DNA from: Phytohabitans kaempferiae
GTDB lineage: Bacteria > Actinomycetota > Actinomycetes > Mycobacteriales > Micromonosporaceae
NCBI RefSeq assembly: GCF_042433955.1
Contig: NZ_JBHLUH010000060.1
Span: 229,928-293,927 of the forward strand
Length of the DNA: 64,000 nucleotides
Direction: 5' to 3'
In this document: in pieces, positions 33,829 through 42,728 of the stretch
How positions within the stretch are numbered: position 1 is the first letter of the stretch
How the letters are laid out: each line of letters starts with the position of its first letter
Translations under genes and position numbers: made by a program
The notes under the pieces: model-generated
What the model saw: the letters and a program-made list of their open reading frames with translations, nothing else
What the model was told of the DNA's origin: nothing
The model's database searches: none

Positions 33829-35788
33829 AGACGGGCTCCTTACTGACGGCGGCATGGTGCAGGCATCGTGATCGCTGCCCTGGTCCAGCGGGGAACATCT
33901 CGATTGATCGGGCCGTGCATTCCGGGCCGGAGAGTGGGCAGCGGGCGGCAAAGCGACATCCCGTCGGCCAACTCTCCGGGTCGGGGACGCTGCCGGGAAT
34001 CGTTGGCAGAGGAGCCCGGGGCGCGGTGCGACCTGGCCTGCAGGCGAGCAGGCCGGCCGTATACGGGTGCCGCGGAGCGTCGGTGAGCTGCGCGACGGTA
34101 CCCGACTCAACCACCTGGCCCGCGTACATGACGTAGACGCGCTCGCACATGCGTGCGATCACTTCCCAGTCATGGCTGACCAGCACGACCGCCATCCCAC
34201 GGTCACGTTGCAGGTCGCGCAAGAGATCGAGGATTTCGGCTTGCACCGTGACATCGAGCGCGGTCGTGGGCTCATCGGCGATGAGAAGGTCAGGATCTCC
34301 CGACAATGCCATCGCGATCGACACTCGCTGTGCCATACCTCCGGAGAGTTCATGCGGATAGCGGCGGGCGACGGACGTGGGATCGGGCAATCGCACGCTC
34401 GCCAGGAGTTCGAGCGACCGGGCCCGTACGACCCGGCTAGTTCCGCCGTGGTGCCGACGCACGAGTTCCTCGACCTGCCTGCCGACAGGAAAGACGGGAT
34501 CCAGGCTACCGACTGGTTCTTGGGACACGAGTGCGATTCGAGAGCCGCGCACGTCGCGCCACGCTCGTGAGGAGTAGCCCGTGAGGTCGATTCTGTCGAA
34601 GACGACGATGCCCGAGGAGATCTGTCCGCCCTCTGGCAATAGCCCCAGGACAGCTCGTCCGGTCATGCTCTTGCCGCAGCCCGACTCGCCGACCAGCCCG
34701 ATGGTTTCTCCCGACCCGACGTCGAATGCCACATCCTCGATGATCCGAACTGGGCCCGCAGTGCCAGGCAGCGTGACCGTCAAGCCGCGCACTGACAGGA
34801 GCGAATCGGCGGGCAGGGACACCGGGGTGGTGTACACATGACGGGACGGCGTGGAGGCACGCATGCCCCGCCGACGGGCTCCGCCCGAGAGCGGGCGCTC
34901 CCGCTCCTCCCCGACGTCGCGGATCGCGTCTCCGATCAGCGCGAAGGCGAGGATCGCGCAACCCACCACCACACCTGGAGGGATGAGCAGCCACGACTGA
35001 CGAGCGATGACCTGGGATGCCTCCGAAATCATGCCGCCCCAGGTGGGCGTCGGCGGTTGCGCGATCAGCCCGAGGAAACTCAGCCCCGCCTGGGTCAGCA
35101 GTGCGGCCCCCGCGGCGAGCGAGGCCTGCACCAGCACCGGGCCAGTCACGCGCGGCAGTATCTGACCGAGCACGATGCGCCAGCTCGGCAGCCCAGCGAC
35201 TCGCGCCGCCGACACATACAGCTCGTTGCGTACGGCGAGCGTCGCGGCTCGGACAACACGGGCGATGCTCGGGAAAGACAGGATCCCGACCGTGATCATG
35301 GCGACCGTGTTGTTGGCCCCGTAGATCGCGAGGACAACGAGCAACACGACCATGCCGGGCAGCGCGATCACCAGGTCCACGACCCAAGACACCGCTCGAT
35401 CCGTCCAGCCTCCCGCGAAGCCAGCGATCAAGCCCGCAGTAACCCCCAGAAGCAAGAACGTCGCGACGGCTAGGACGACGCCGGTGAGACTGACCTGGCC
35501 GCCCAGCATAAGGCGGGACAACACGTCTCGCCCGAGCGCATCAGTTCCCAGGAGGTGCTCGCGGCTGGGCCCGGAGAGCACGTTGTTCATATCGGTCTTG
35601 AGCGCGTCGTACGGGGCGAGCCAGGATGCGCTGGCCGCCGCGAAGCTTAGGAACCCCAGGTACGCCAGCGCGAACACCGCTAGCGGCCGGCGTACGAACC
35701 CGTGGATCATGGTACGCCGCGGGAGCGATCGGGCCCCTCGCTCAGGCGCGGGCGGTTCGTTCGAAGGGGGAAGACTCGAGATGGTCAC
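33806..35788 (-). CDS. Fused ABC importer permease and ATPase (DppC-DppD fusion)
   Basis: 660 aa. Residues about 1-290 are a DppC-type permease: membrane segments such as PLAVFALAYLGFLSFAAASA, and the HLLGTDALGRDVLSRLM motif. From about 320 an ATPase domain follows, with Walker A GESGCGKS, signature LSGGMAQRVSIAMALSGDPD, Walker B LLIADEPTTALD, and a C-terminal oligo_HPY-like cysteine-containing region (GCRFAARCPLSGPECTARS). Normally these are two proteins. Its start overlaps the DppB-like stop by 4 bases. Confidence 0.85.
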   Translation of the reverse strand: MTISSLPPSNEPPAPERGARSLPRRTMIHGFVRRPLAVFALAYLGFLSFAAASASWLAPYDALKTDMNNVLSGPSREHLLGTDALGRDVLSRLMLGGQVSLTGVVLAVATFLLLGVTAGLIAGFAGGWTDRAVSWVVDLVIALPGMVVLLVVLAIYGANNTVAMITVGILSFPSIARVVRAATLAVRNELYVSAARVAGLPSWRIVLGQILPRVTGPVLVQASLAAGAALLTQAGLSFLGLIAQPPTPTWGGMISEASQVIARQSWLLIPPGVVVGCAILAFALIGDAIRDVGEERERPLSGGARRRGMRASTPSRHVYTTPVSLPADSLLSVRGLTVTLPGTAGPVRIIEDVAFDVGSGETIGLVGESGCGKSMTGRAVLGLLPEGGQISSGIVVFDRIDLTGYSSRAWRDVRGSRIALVSQEPVGSLDPVFPVGRQVEELVRRHHGGTSRVVRARSLELLASVRLPDPTSVARRYPHELSGGMAQRVSIAMALSGDPDLLIADEPTTALDVTVQAEILDLLRDLQRDRGMAVVLVSHDWEVIARMCERVYVMYAGQVVESGTVAQLTDAPRHPYTAGLLACRPGRTAPRAPLPTIPGSVPDPESWPTGCRFAARCPLSGPECTARSIEMFPAGPGQRSRCLHHAAVSKEPVYGRLETA

Positions 35789-36726
35789 GACACTCTCGCC
35801 TTAGGATTGAGCCAGCCGTACGTCAGGTCAACGAGCAGATTGCCGACAACAACAATCAACGTGAATGCGATCACGATCCCCTGGACCATCGGCAGATCGT
35901 GTCGTGTGATGGCCGTCAGCGCCAACGAACCCAGGCCCGGCATACCGAACGTCACCTCGATCACGACCACTCCGGTCATCAGCCCGACAAACAGCAGCCC
36001 AATGACCGTGACGACCGGAATAGCCGCATTCCGCAAGGCGTGGCGGAAGATGATCGACGCCTCAGTAGCGCCGTTTGCCCGCAGCGTGTGCACGAAGTCT
36101 CGCGACAGCGCGGACAGCATCCCGTCACGCGTCTGCTTGGCGATGGTCGCGACCGCGCTCGACGTCAACGCGGCCACTGGGAGGACGAGGCTCGCGAGCC
36201 AACCTCCGACTGACGTCGTCAGCGGGACGTACCCTGTGGCCGGCAGGATCCGCCACTCGACCGCAAAGACTGACACGAGCACGAGCCCGAGCCAGAAGGC
36301 GGGAGTCGCGAAGCCGATCAGCGACAGCACGTCAACGGCACGGCCGAGCAGTCCACCTCGCACCGCGCTTACGACGCCCAATGCGACGCCTACGATGGCG
36401 GATACAGTAGTTGCCGCCACCGCGAGCGAGACGGTCACGCCCATCCGCGCCGCGATCTGGTGCCCAACATCGAGGCCGCTGATGGCGGACACGCCGAGGT
36501 CGCCGCGGAGTGCTCCCGCCAACCAGTCGAGGTACCGCTCGTGCATCGGCTGGTCCAAACCGAGACGGTGCCTGAGATAGTCGTACGACTCTTCGGTGTA
36601 GTTGTCACCGAGGATCGTCTGCGCTGTATCGCCGGGCGCGAGCTCCTGAAGCACGAAGGTCAGGATCGACACCGCGAAGATCAGAGGGACCGACAGGAGC
36701 ACCCGCCGGAGGATGAGTCTTAGCAT
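35785..36726 (-). CDS. Peptide/oligosaccharide ABC importer permease (DppB-like)
   Basis: 313 aa. It has a typical DppB start (MLRLILRRVLLSVPLIFAVS, then ILTFVLQELAPGDTAQTILG), six membrane spans, the LGLDQP...YLDWLAGALRGDLG periplasmic block and an EAA-type loop (LRANGATEASIIFRHALRNA). It pairs with the permease half of the downstream fusion protein. It follows the substrate-binding-protein gene by about 100 bases, in the same operon. Confidence 0.9.
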   Translation of the reverse strand: MLRLILRRVLLSVPLIFAVSILTFVLQELAPGDTAQTILGDNYTEESYDYLRHRLGLDQPMHERYLDWLAGALRGDLGVSAISGLDVGHQIAARMGVTVSLAVAATTVSAIVGVALGVVSAVRGGLLGRAVDVLSLIGFATPAFWLGLVLVSVFAVEWRILPATGYVPLTTSVGGWLASLVLPVAALTSSAVATIAKQTRDGMLSALSRDFVHTLRANGATEASIIFRHALRNAAIPVVTVIGLLFVGLMTGVVVIEVTFGMPGLGSLALTAITRHDLPMVQGIVIAFTLIVVVGNLLVDLTYGWLNPKARVS

Positions 36727-36828
36727 GAGTATGCCTTCTGCCCAGCTGCATCGGCCTGGCCTCGTTCGCGGGACCGCGAAGGCACCGGGTCGAGGGCCAC
36801 ACCGACGCAGGGTGATTGGATGCCCTTG

Positions 36829-38397
36829 CTATTCGGCTGGCCGGAACTCGACCGGGTTGGGGTTGAGCCGTCCTCCGGAGACCTGGATCCCTTCGATCGA
36901 CTCGGAGGAGAGAAACACCAACGGTCGCACCGTCACCGGCACGAACCAGCCAAGCTCGACAATGCGAGCGACCAGCCGGCGCTCCAGTGCTTCCCGGGCC
37001 TGTGGATCGGCGGCGGCCGCCTCGCGGAATAGACGCGCTACCTCCTCGTCGGAGCTGCCGAAGGGATTGAACTGCGTGGCTCCAGGCAGGAACAGATTAG
37101 GACCTGTCCGCTGCAGTTCCTGGAAGCCGTAGCCGATTCCGTACGCGGGGAAGCGCCGGCTGCGCATCTGCTCAAGATACTGGTCGCCCGAACCCGCGGC
37201 GGTGATCGCGACGTCGACCCCGATCTCGCGCAGGTTGTCGGCCACCGCTTGGACGACCGCATCGGTCGTCGAAACGGAGACCACAGCCAGCGAGAAGCCG
37301 TCAGGGTAGCCGGCTTCGGCCAGCAGCTCACGCGCTCGCTCGGGGTCATATGGGTACCGCTTCTCCTCGTTGTACCCGGACTGGCCGGGTCCGACGATCT
37401 GCTCGGTGGCTGCGCCATGCTCGCCGTAGATGCCGCGTGCGATGCTCTCCCGGTCGACGGCATAGTTCAATGCCTGCCTCACCCGCACATCGGCCAGGGC
37501 AGGGGCCACCTCGCCGTTACGGTCCGCCAGGGCCAGACCGAGGAAGACGGCTGGGATGCTCGTCGCCTTCAAGCCGGCCTCCTCGGCCGTGATGATGAGG
37601 TTCGGGTCCTGTGACTGAATGAAGTCGACCTGTCCGGTCTGCAACGCCGACAGTGCCGTGTTGGAGTCGGGCAGGACGCGTACGACGATCTTCTCCCAGA
37701 CGATGCGTGCGGGATCCCAATAGTCGGGGTTGGGGACGTACGTGTAGTGATCGTCGCTCACGGTCTCTGCCGGATCCAGCTTGTACTGGCCCGCACCGAC
37801 GGTCTGCGTGGCCAGGATCGAGGGGTCGTCCAAGGCAGTTCGACCGACCATGTAGCCGGGCAGCTCACCCAACACTCGCGGGAGCAGCGGGGTCGGCTCG
37901 GACAATGAGAGCCGTACCGTCAGGGAATCGACGGTCTCTATCGATTCGATCGCCCGAAGCTGCGTGGCGGGCTGCCCGCCCAACTCGCGCGTCCGTTCGA
38001 GGTTCGCCTTGACGAGGTCAGCCGTCAGCTCCGAGCCGTCGCCGAACACAACACCGTCACGGAGCCGTAGCTCGAACTGTAAGTTCCCCGCGCCGAGGAA
38101 CTTCCAGGACGCCGCTAGCCCAGGCGCCGGGTCGCCGCTCGCTCCGACGTAGATGAGTGGCTCGTACGCGATCTGCGCATACACGAGATTGCCGGACGCC
38201 TGCGCCGGGTCAAGGCTGACGGGCGGGCTTAACCACCCGATCCGCAGAGAACGTACCCCCTCGTCAGCGCGGTCAACGGACGTGCACGCCGACAGCGACA
38301 GAGCCGCTGTGGCGAGAACGGCTGCGCCGCGCACCCACCTCCGCATCGGCAAGCGGGACTTCAGGTCGCGAGTCGGGGGATCGGGAAGACCCGCCAT
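36829..38397 (-). CDS. ABC importer substrate-binding lipoprotein (SBP family 5)
   Basis: 522 aa from ATG 38397, which has AGGAGG nine bases upstream. It has a lipoprotein signal with Cys38 (LATAALSLSACTS). The family 5 (DppA/OppA) pattern is clear: LRIGWLSPPVSLDPAQASGN, ELRLRDGVVFGDGSELTADL, LNYAVDRESIARGIYGEHGA and YPYDPERARELLAEAGYPDG. It binds an oligopeptide, opine or oligosaccharide. With a glycoside hydrolase and cupin in the same regulon, a sugar-type ligand is likely. It is transcribed divergently from the cupin gene around a shared LacI-type operator. Confidence 0.85.
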   Translation of the reverse strand: MAGLPDPPTRDLKSRLPMRRWVRGAAVLATAALSLSACTSVDRADEGVRSLRIGWLSPPVSLDPAQASGNLVYAQIAYEPLIYVGASGDPAPGLAASWKFLGAGNLQFELRLRDGVVFGDGSELTADLVKANLERTRELGGQPATQLRAIESIETVDSLTVRLSLSEPTPLLPRVLGELPGYMVGRTALDDPSILATQTVGAGQYKLDPAETVSDDHYTYVPNPDYWDPARIVWEKIVVRVLPDSNTALSALQTGQVDFIQSQDPNLIITAEEAGLKATSIPAVFLGLALADRNGEVAPALADVRVRQALNYAVDRESIARGIYGEHGAATEQIVGPGQSGYNEEKRYPYDPERARELLAEAGYPDGFSLAVVSVSTTDAVVQAVADNLREIGVDVAITAAGSGDQYLEQMRSRRFPAYGIGYGFQELQRTGPNLFLPGATQFNPFGSSDEEVARLFREAAAADPQAREALERRLVARIVELGWFVPVTVRPLVFLSSESIEGIQVSGGRLNPNPVEFRPAE

Positions 38398-38599
38398 ATG
38401 ATCGAACCTCCTGAATATCAAGTCCGGGTAAGCCGTCACGCTCCCGGCGAGCACGCGTGGCCCGCGTGAGTCGTCCCGGCTCAGCAACGGCCCGAGTGGA
38501 ACCCGCGCTGCAGCGACGAGCATCGAGGGTGAGCTGAGGCCCGCCGTCGACGCCAGGGTCAACCTTCGCTCGAGTACCGCAACATCCTTGACACGCCGA

Positions 38600-38615
38600 T
38601 GTAATCGTTATTACA
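38600..38615. promoter_or_regulatory. LacI-type operator in the divergent importer/cupin promoter region
   Basis: TGTAATCGTTATTACA, an almost perfect palindrome that differs from the operator at 32975 by one base. It lies 203 bases before the substrate-binding-protein start and 110 bases before the cupin start, and so could control both. Confidence 0.75.
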
Positions 38616-38724
38616 TGCATCATGCACACCGGCCTGCTGGTAGTCAAGGCACCGTGTCATCGGTCGTCAGGTGTGTGGGTCAGAGAGTGAAACCGTTCTT
38701 ACTGCTGATCATAGGGGAGGTCTC

Positions 38725-39954
38725 GTGACCGAAAAAAACGTCGTGACAACGAGCGATAGCGCTGCGGAGGCGGCGCTGGAGGAGGGCGAGGGCGTCTTGC
38801 GAATGATGCCGACCTGGGTGCCCCGCTCCTTCTGCGTGCCGGGTCGCCGCCTGCGCCTGCATCCCGACGACTATTTCGCCTACGGCGGAGAACGGGGAGG
38901 CATCGATGAGCGATGGTTGAGCTCGTCCACAAGAGCCGACAACGGCCCGGCTACGGGAGAGTACGAGGGCGTCAGCCTCGTACTCGGGACGGACGGGCGG
39001 CACATTCCGTTCGACACGGTCGTCGACAACCTCGGCGGCACGCTCATTGGGGCGCGGCTGTGGAACCGGGACGGGGGATGGACGGTCTACAGCAAGTTCT
39101 TTGACAACGCTGGGCCGCTGCCGTTCCATGTTCATCACGACGACGAGGCTGCGGCCCGTGTCGGCAGGCGCGGCAAACCGGAGGCATACTACTTTCCACC
39201 GGAGCTGAACAACCACCTGGGACTCACGCCGGTCAGCTACTTCGGACTGCGCCCTGGCACGACGCGCCAGGAGTTGGCCGATCGGCTACGGACCTTCAGT
39301 ACCGTGGGTGACAACCGCGTCACCGAGCTTTCGCAGGCATACCGTATCGAGCTGGGTACGGGGTGGGACATTCCACCGGGCGTGCTGCACGCGCCCGCAA
39401 GCGTTCTCACGTACGAGCCACAAGCGGCATCGGACGTCTTCGCCATGTGCGAGTGCTGGACGAGTTCGAGGACGATTTCGGCCGATCTGCTCTGGAAGGA
39501 CGTCCCTCCGGCTGAGCGTGGAAACGTCGACTACATCATCGACCTGCTCGACTGGGACCGCAACACCGATCCGTTCTTCGCCCAGAACCGCTTCATGCGC
39601 CCACTGCCAGCTTCTGAAGGCGACGGGTACCGCGAGGAGTGGATCGTCTACCGCTCCTCGGCCTTCAGTGCGAAGCGCCTGGTCGTGCAGCCCGGACGCA
39701 GTGTCGTCGTGACGGACCCGGCCGCATATGGTGCCATCGCGATAGCTGGCCGGGGCCGCTTCGGGGTCTGGCCGCTGGAGACACCAACCGTGGTCCGATT
39801 CGGAGCCCCTACTCAGGACGAGTTCTTCGTGTCCGAGTCGGCGGCACTCACCGGGGTCCGGATTGCAAATGAAAGCGAGACCCAACCGCTGGTCATACTC
39901 AAGCACTTCGGTCCAGAGAACCCTGATAACGCGATGAACGTCGACCCCGCCTGA
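38725..39954 (+). CDS. Metal-binding cupin, mannose-6-phosphate-isomerase-like
   Basis: 409 aa from GTG 38725, with GGGGAGG just upstream; an earlier in-frame GTG at 38671 lacks a ribosome site. The cupin metal ligands are visible: PLPFHVHHDDEAA (two His), KPEAYYFPPELNN (Glu) and DIPPGVLHAPASVL (His), in the order seen in type I phosphomannose isomerases. A second C-terminal beta domain follows (RLVVQPGRSVVVTDPAAYGA). It probably isomerises or epimerises a sugar or sugar acid. It is transcribed alone, toward the IS5 relic. Confidence 0.65.
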   Translation: MTEKNVVTTSDSAAEAALEEGEGVLRMMPTWVPRSFCVPGRRLRLHPDDYFAYGGERGGIDERWLSSSTRADNGPATGEYEGVSLVLGTDGRHIPFDTVVDNLGGTLIGARLWNRDGGWTVYSKFFDNAGPLPFHVHHDDEAAARVGRRGKPEAYYFPPELNNHLGLTPVSYFGLRPGTTRQELADRLRTFSTVGDNRVTELSQAYRIELGTGWDIPPGVLHAPASVLTYEPQAASDVFAMCECWTSSRTISADLLWKDVPPAERGNVDYIIDLLDWDRNTDPFFAQNRFMRPLPASEGDGYREEWIVYRSSAFSAKRLVVQPGRSVVVTDPAAYGAIAIAGRGRFGVWPLETPTVVRFGAPTQDEFFVSESAALTGVRIANESETQPLVILKHFGPENPDNAMNVDPA

Positions 39955-40055
39955 CCTCCACAGACCAGAGCAGCGTCGCTCCAATTACTCGCGCAAGGGC
40001 TCACGGCGGCGGCTCAGATGACCGGGCACATATGAACGGCTAGCTCCACTCGACC

Positions 40056-40339
40056 GTGTTCCATCACCTACGACCCGGCGGCCCAGATATGGTCGCCGAC
40101 CTCGGCTATCTGGGCACCGACGCGATCACCGGACACCGCAAACCCCGCGGCGCCGAGCTCGGCGGCGTGCGACGCGCCTGCAACCAAGCGATCAACAGCA
40201 CCCGCGCCGGTGTCGAACGCGCCATCGCGCACCTGGCCAACTGGAAAATCCTCGACACCGGCTGGCGCGGACGCCTCACCGACTTCCCCGACCTCCTACG
40301 CACCGTCGCCGGACGGAGATCTACCGAACCTGGGGATAA
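40056..40339 (+). pseudogene. IS5-type (DDE_Tnp_4) transposase C-terminal remnant
   Basis: The translation MVADLGYLGTDAITGHRKPR, then NQAINSTRAGVERAIAHLAN and WKILDTGWRGRLTDFPDLLR matches the last third of IS5/DDE_Tnp_4 transposases, including the catalytic Glu in RAGVERAIAHLANWK. The usual end EIYRTWG-stop is found in the next frame at 40311-40339, so there is also a frameshift. The N-terminal part and terminal repeats are missing. Confidence 0.7.
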
Positions 40340-40365
40340 GCCCGTTCTGAATAGCGCTTCAGACC

Positions 40366-42621
40366 TCAGCTTACGACCGAGTCATCTGGCTGGCCAAGGG
40401 CTCCTGACTCGCTGGCAAGTTCATCGGTCGCGGACGAACCGATCTCGTACGTGGCAGCGAGCATCTCGAAAACCTCAAGGTCCTCGATTGTCGTGTGGAG
40501 CACGCCGTCGGCATCGATCTCGAATGGCACGATGCGCTCAGAACCGATCGCATGCAGGTCACGGAAGCGGGCGTGAGCGGGAGGGCTCACTCGCAGCGAG
40601 ACCTGCGGCACCGGTAGCGCAGGAAATCGCGAAGGGTGGTTGAGCACGCAAACTCGGACCCGGGACACCTCGTGGTCATGGAACGCCGTGAGCCAGACTG
40701 ACGGCGGCGCATCTGCGGCTACCCGAGGTTCACGGCCGAGAAGGCTGCGCACGAGCGCCACAAATAGCTGCGGAGCCGCGCTCAGGGAGCCCTCTGCCGT
40801 CGCCTCGATGTCCATCGCGCTGTAGACAGACAACCCAGCGCCGAATCGGTTCGCAAGGACTGCCGGCTCGGTCGTGTCTGTCCACGGAGGCGAGTTGTGA
40901 ATACTGGCCCAGCGCTCGTCATCGCGGTTGCCACGGCCATCGCCGTAGGGCAGGCTGACCGTAGCGAGAATCCTCGTACCCTCTGCGGCTGTTACCCGTA
41001 GTGCCGTAACGGACCGGTCGAACCCAGCCTGGTTCACGTCCGGCTCACCGTGGGCAACGTATGCGACCGGGGCGATCGAGGCCGCCAATTCTGCGGTGTT
41101 CGGCTTGAGGTAGGTAACGGACGCAGTATGCTCGTCCCCGAATCGACAGCCGAACACGTCGGCGAGCAGAAAGTCGGGATGCCGGGTCCCGCGCGTCGTG
41201 ACTCGGGAGCTGTTGCCGCTCGCGTACAGCCGGCCGCCTTCCGCAACATAGCGGCGAAATGCATCAATCTCTTCCTCGTCCATGCGGAGGACGTTAGGGA
41301 GTACCACGACAGGGATGTCGGCGAGTCGTCCGAGATCAGCCCGGCTCAGCACAGTGAACGGGATGTGCGCGGACTTGAGGGCGCGCACCGTGCCTTCGAC
41401 GGCTGCGGAGTGTGGCGAGGGTTGGCCCGACATCCGGAAGCTGCCAGCCAGCTTATCGAGTGGCAGGCCATTGTCGGCGAAGTCCACAGCGGCGGCCTGG
41501 CTTGCATAGACGCCGACCTCCGCGATCATGTCGCCGACACCGAGGAACTCACGGTACGGCTCCATAGCGGCGAACACCTCGGCGAGGCGCTCGTAGACCG
41601 GGGCGCTCACGCTGCCGTCTGGAGCTACAGCGTCGATCGCCATGAACTGGCCTCCGACGGCCGTCGCTGCCAGGGCGTGTGCCTTCTGCTCCTGCACCGG
41701 CATGAGAAGGCTGGCCCCGCCACCGTATGCGGACACCGCCTTCATGTATTGCATGACTGAAGGTGTCAACCGTTGCAGCGCGGGCAGCACGCTCTGGTGA
41801 TGGAAGTCCCCACCCAGGAGATCTCCGGCGTGCATGAGATCGTGTCCGGCCCCCGCCCACCAGTCGAACTTGATGATGCCCCCGTTCAGAAACACAGGAA
41901 TGTCACAATGGGCGCGAACGCGCTCACGGAGCCGGACGAATGCCTCCAGAAGCCACCGCTCGCGTGCTGCCTGAAACCGGCACCACTCGGCTCCGAACCA
42001 GTCCACTCGTTCCGGGATCTCCGCCGACCACTCGGCCCGGTACCGCGCCCGGCAACTCTCGCAGACGCACACGCTCGTCCAGAACACCATGTCGAAGAAG
42101 AATGCATCGAACTCGTAGGCACCCGCGAGCTCGTCGACCTGTCGCAGCATGAACTCCATCGCCTGGGGGTTGTTCGGGCATACGACGCCGTACCGGCTTC
42201 CGGGCCCCGCCATGCCGCCCCGACTCGAAGGCTCAATGCGCCACTCAGGATGTTCTCGATATGCCCATCCGTTGAACACGGGCCCGCTGTAATACGCACA
42301 GGCGGCGATGCCACGCTCGCGGAGGAGGCTCACCTGATCTGCGACGATGTCCCGCCCACGCAAACCCGCGTGCATCTGCCCGCTCACTGTCGGCCAGTAG
42401 CAGAGACCGACGTGGGAGTTGCAGTACACCATAACCGCGTCCACTCCCGCGGACGCGCACCCCGCCACGAAGCTTGCGGGATCGAATCGCGTCAGGAAGC
42501 GCTCATCCCAGTCGGGGATATGCATGTCCAGCAAGATGTGACGTTGCGACCGCAGATAGCGGTCCTGCGACCCCGCCCGCTCAGCGCCACCAGTCCCGGC
42601 TCCCGCTCGTACCGACCCCAT
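40366..42621 (-). CDS. GHL6-like glycoside hydrolase with beta-galactosidase trimerisation-like domain
   Basis: 751 aa. The N-terminal barrel begins RHILLDMHIPDWDERFLTRF and contains DAVMVYCNSHVGLCYWPTVS, FDAFFFDMVFWTSVCVCESC (acidic candidate nucleophile region) and VFLNGGIIKFDWWAG. This is the pattern of hypothetical glycosyl hydrolase 6. The middle part (VEGTVRALKSAHIPFTVLSR, then VVVLPNVLRMDEEEIDAFRR) resembles the trimerisation domain of GH42 enzymes. There is no signal peptide, so it acts in the cytoplasm on an imported glycoside. A LacI-type operator lies 23 bases upstream of the start. The specificity is unknown. Confidence 0.7.
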   Translation of the reverse strand: MGSVRAGAGTGGAERAGSQDRYLRSQRHILLDMHIPDWDERFLTRFDPASFVAGCASAGVDAVMVYCNSHVGLCYWPTVSGQMHAGLRGRDIVADQVSLLRERGIAACAYYSGPVFNGWAYREHPEWRIEPSSRGGMAGPGSRYGVVCPNNPQAMEFMLRQVDELAGAYEFDAFFFDMVFWTSVCVCESCRARYRAEWSAEIPERVDWFGAEWCRFQAARERWLLEAFVRLRERVRAHCDIPVFLNGGIIKFDWWAGAGHDLMHAGDLLGGDFHHQSVLPALQRLTPSVMQYMKAVSAYGGGASLLMPVQEQKAHALAATAVGGQFMAIDAVAPDGSVSAPVYERLAEVFAAMEPYREFLGVGDMIAEVGVYASQAAAVDFADNGLPLDKLAGSFRMSGQPSPHSAAVEGTVRALKSAHIPFTVLSRADLGRLADIPVVVLPNVLRMDEEEIDAFRRYVAEGGRLYASGNSSRVTTRGTRHPDFLLADVFGCRFGDEHTASVTYLKPNTAELAASIAPVAYVAHGEPDVNQAGFDRSVTALRVTAAEGTRILATVSLPYGDGRGNRDDERWASIHNSPPWTDTTEPAVLANRFGAGLSVYSAMDIEATAEGSLSAAPQLFVALVRSLLGREPRVAADAPPSVWLTAFHDHEVSRVRVCVLNHPSRFPALPVPQVSLRVSPPAHARFRDLHAIGSERIVPFEIDADGVLHTTIEDLEVFEMLAATYEIGSSATDELASESGALGQPDDSVVS

Positions 42622-42643
42622 CGTCCTCGATCCAATCCCGATG

Positions 42644-42659
42644 TGTAAACGTTCTTACA
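42644..42659. promoter_or_regulatory. LacI-type operator before the glycoside hydrolase gene
   Basis: TGTAAACGTTCTTACA matches the operators at 32975 and 38600 at 15 and 14 of 16 positions. It sits between the LacI-type regulator gene (ending at 42729) and the hydrolase start (42621), where it would block hydrolase transcription. Confidence 0.75.
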
Positions 42660-42728
42660 ACCCTGCCACAACCAGGGCGCGGGACTCAAATCACGGGTCT
42701 CTCGCCTGACGCCTGTGCGCGTAGCGAG

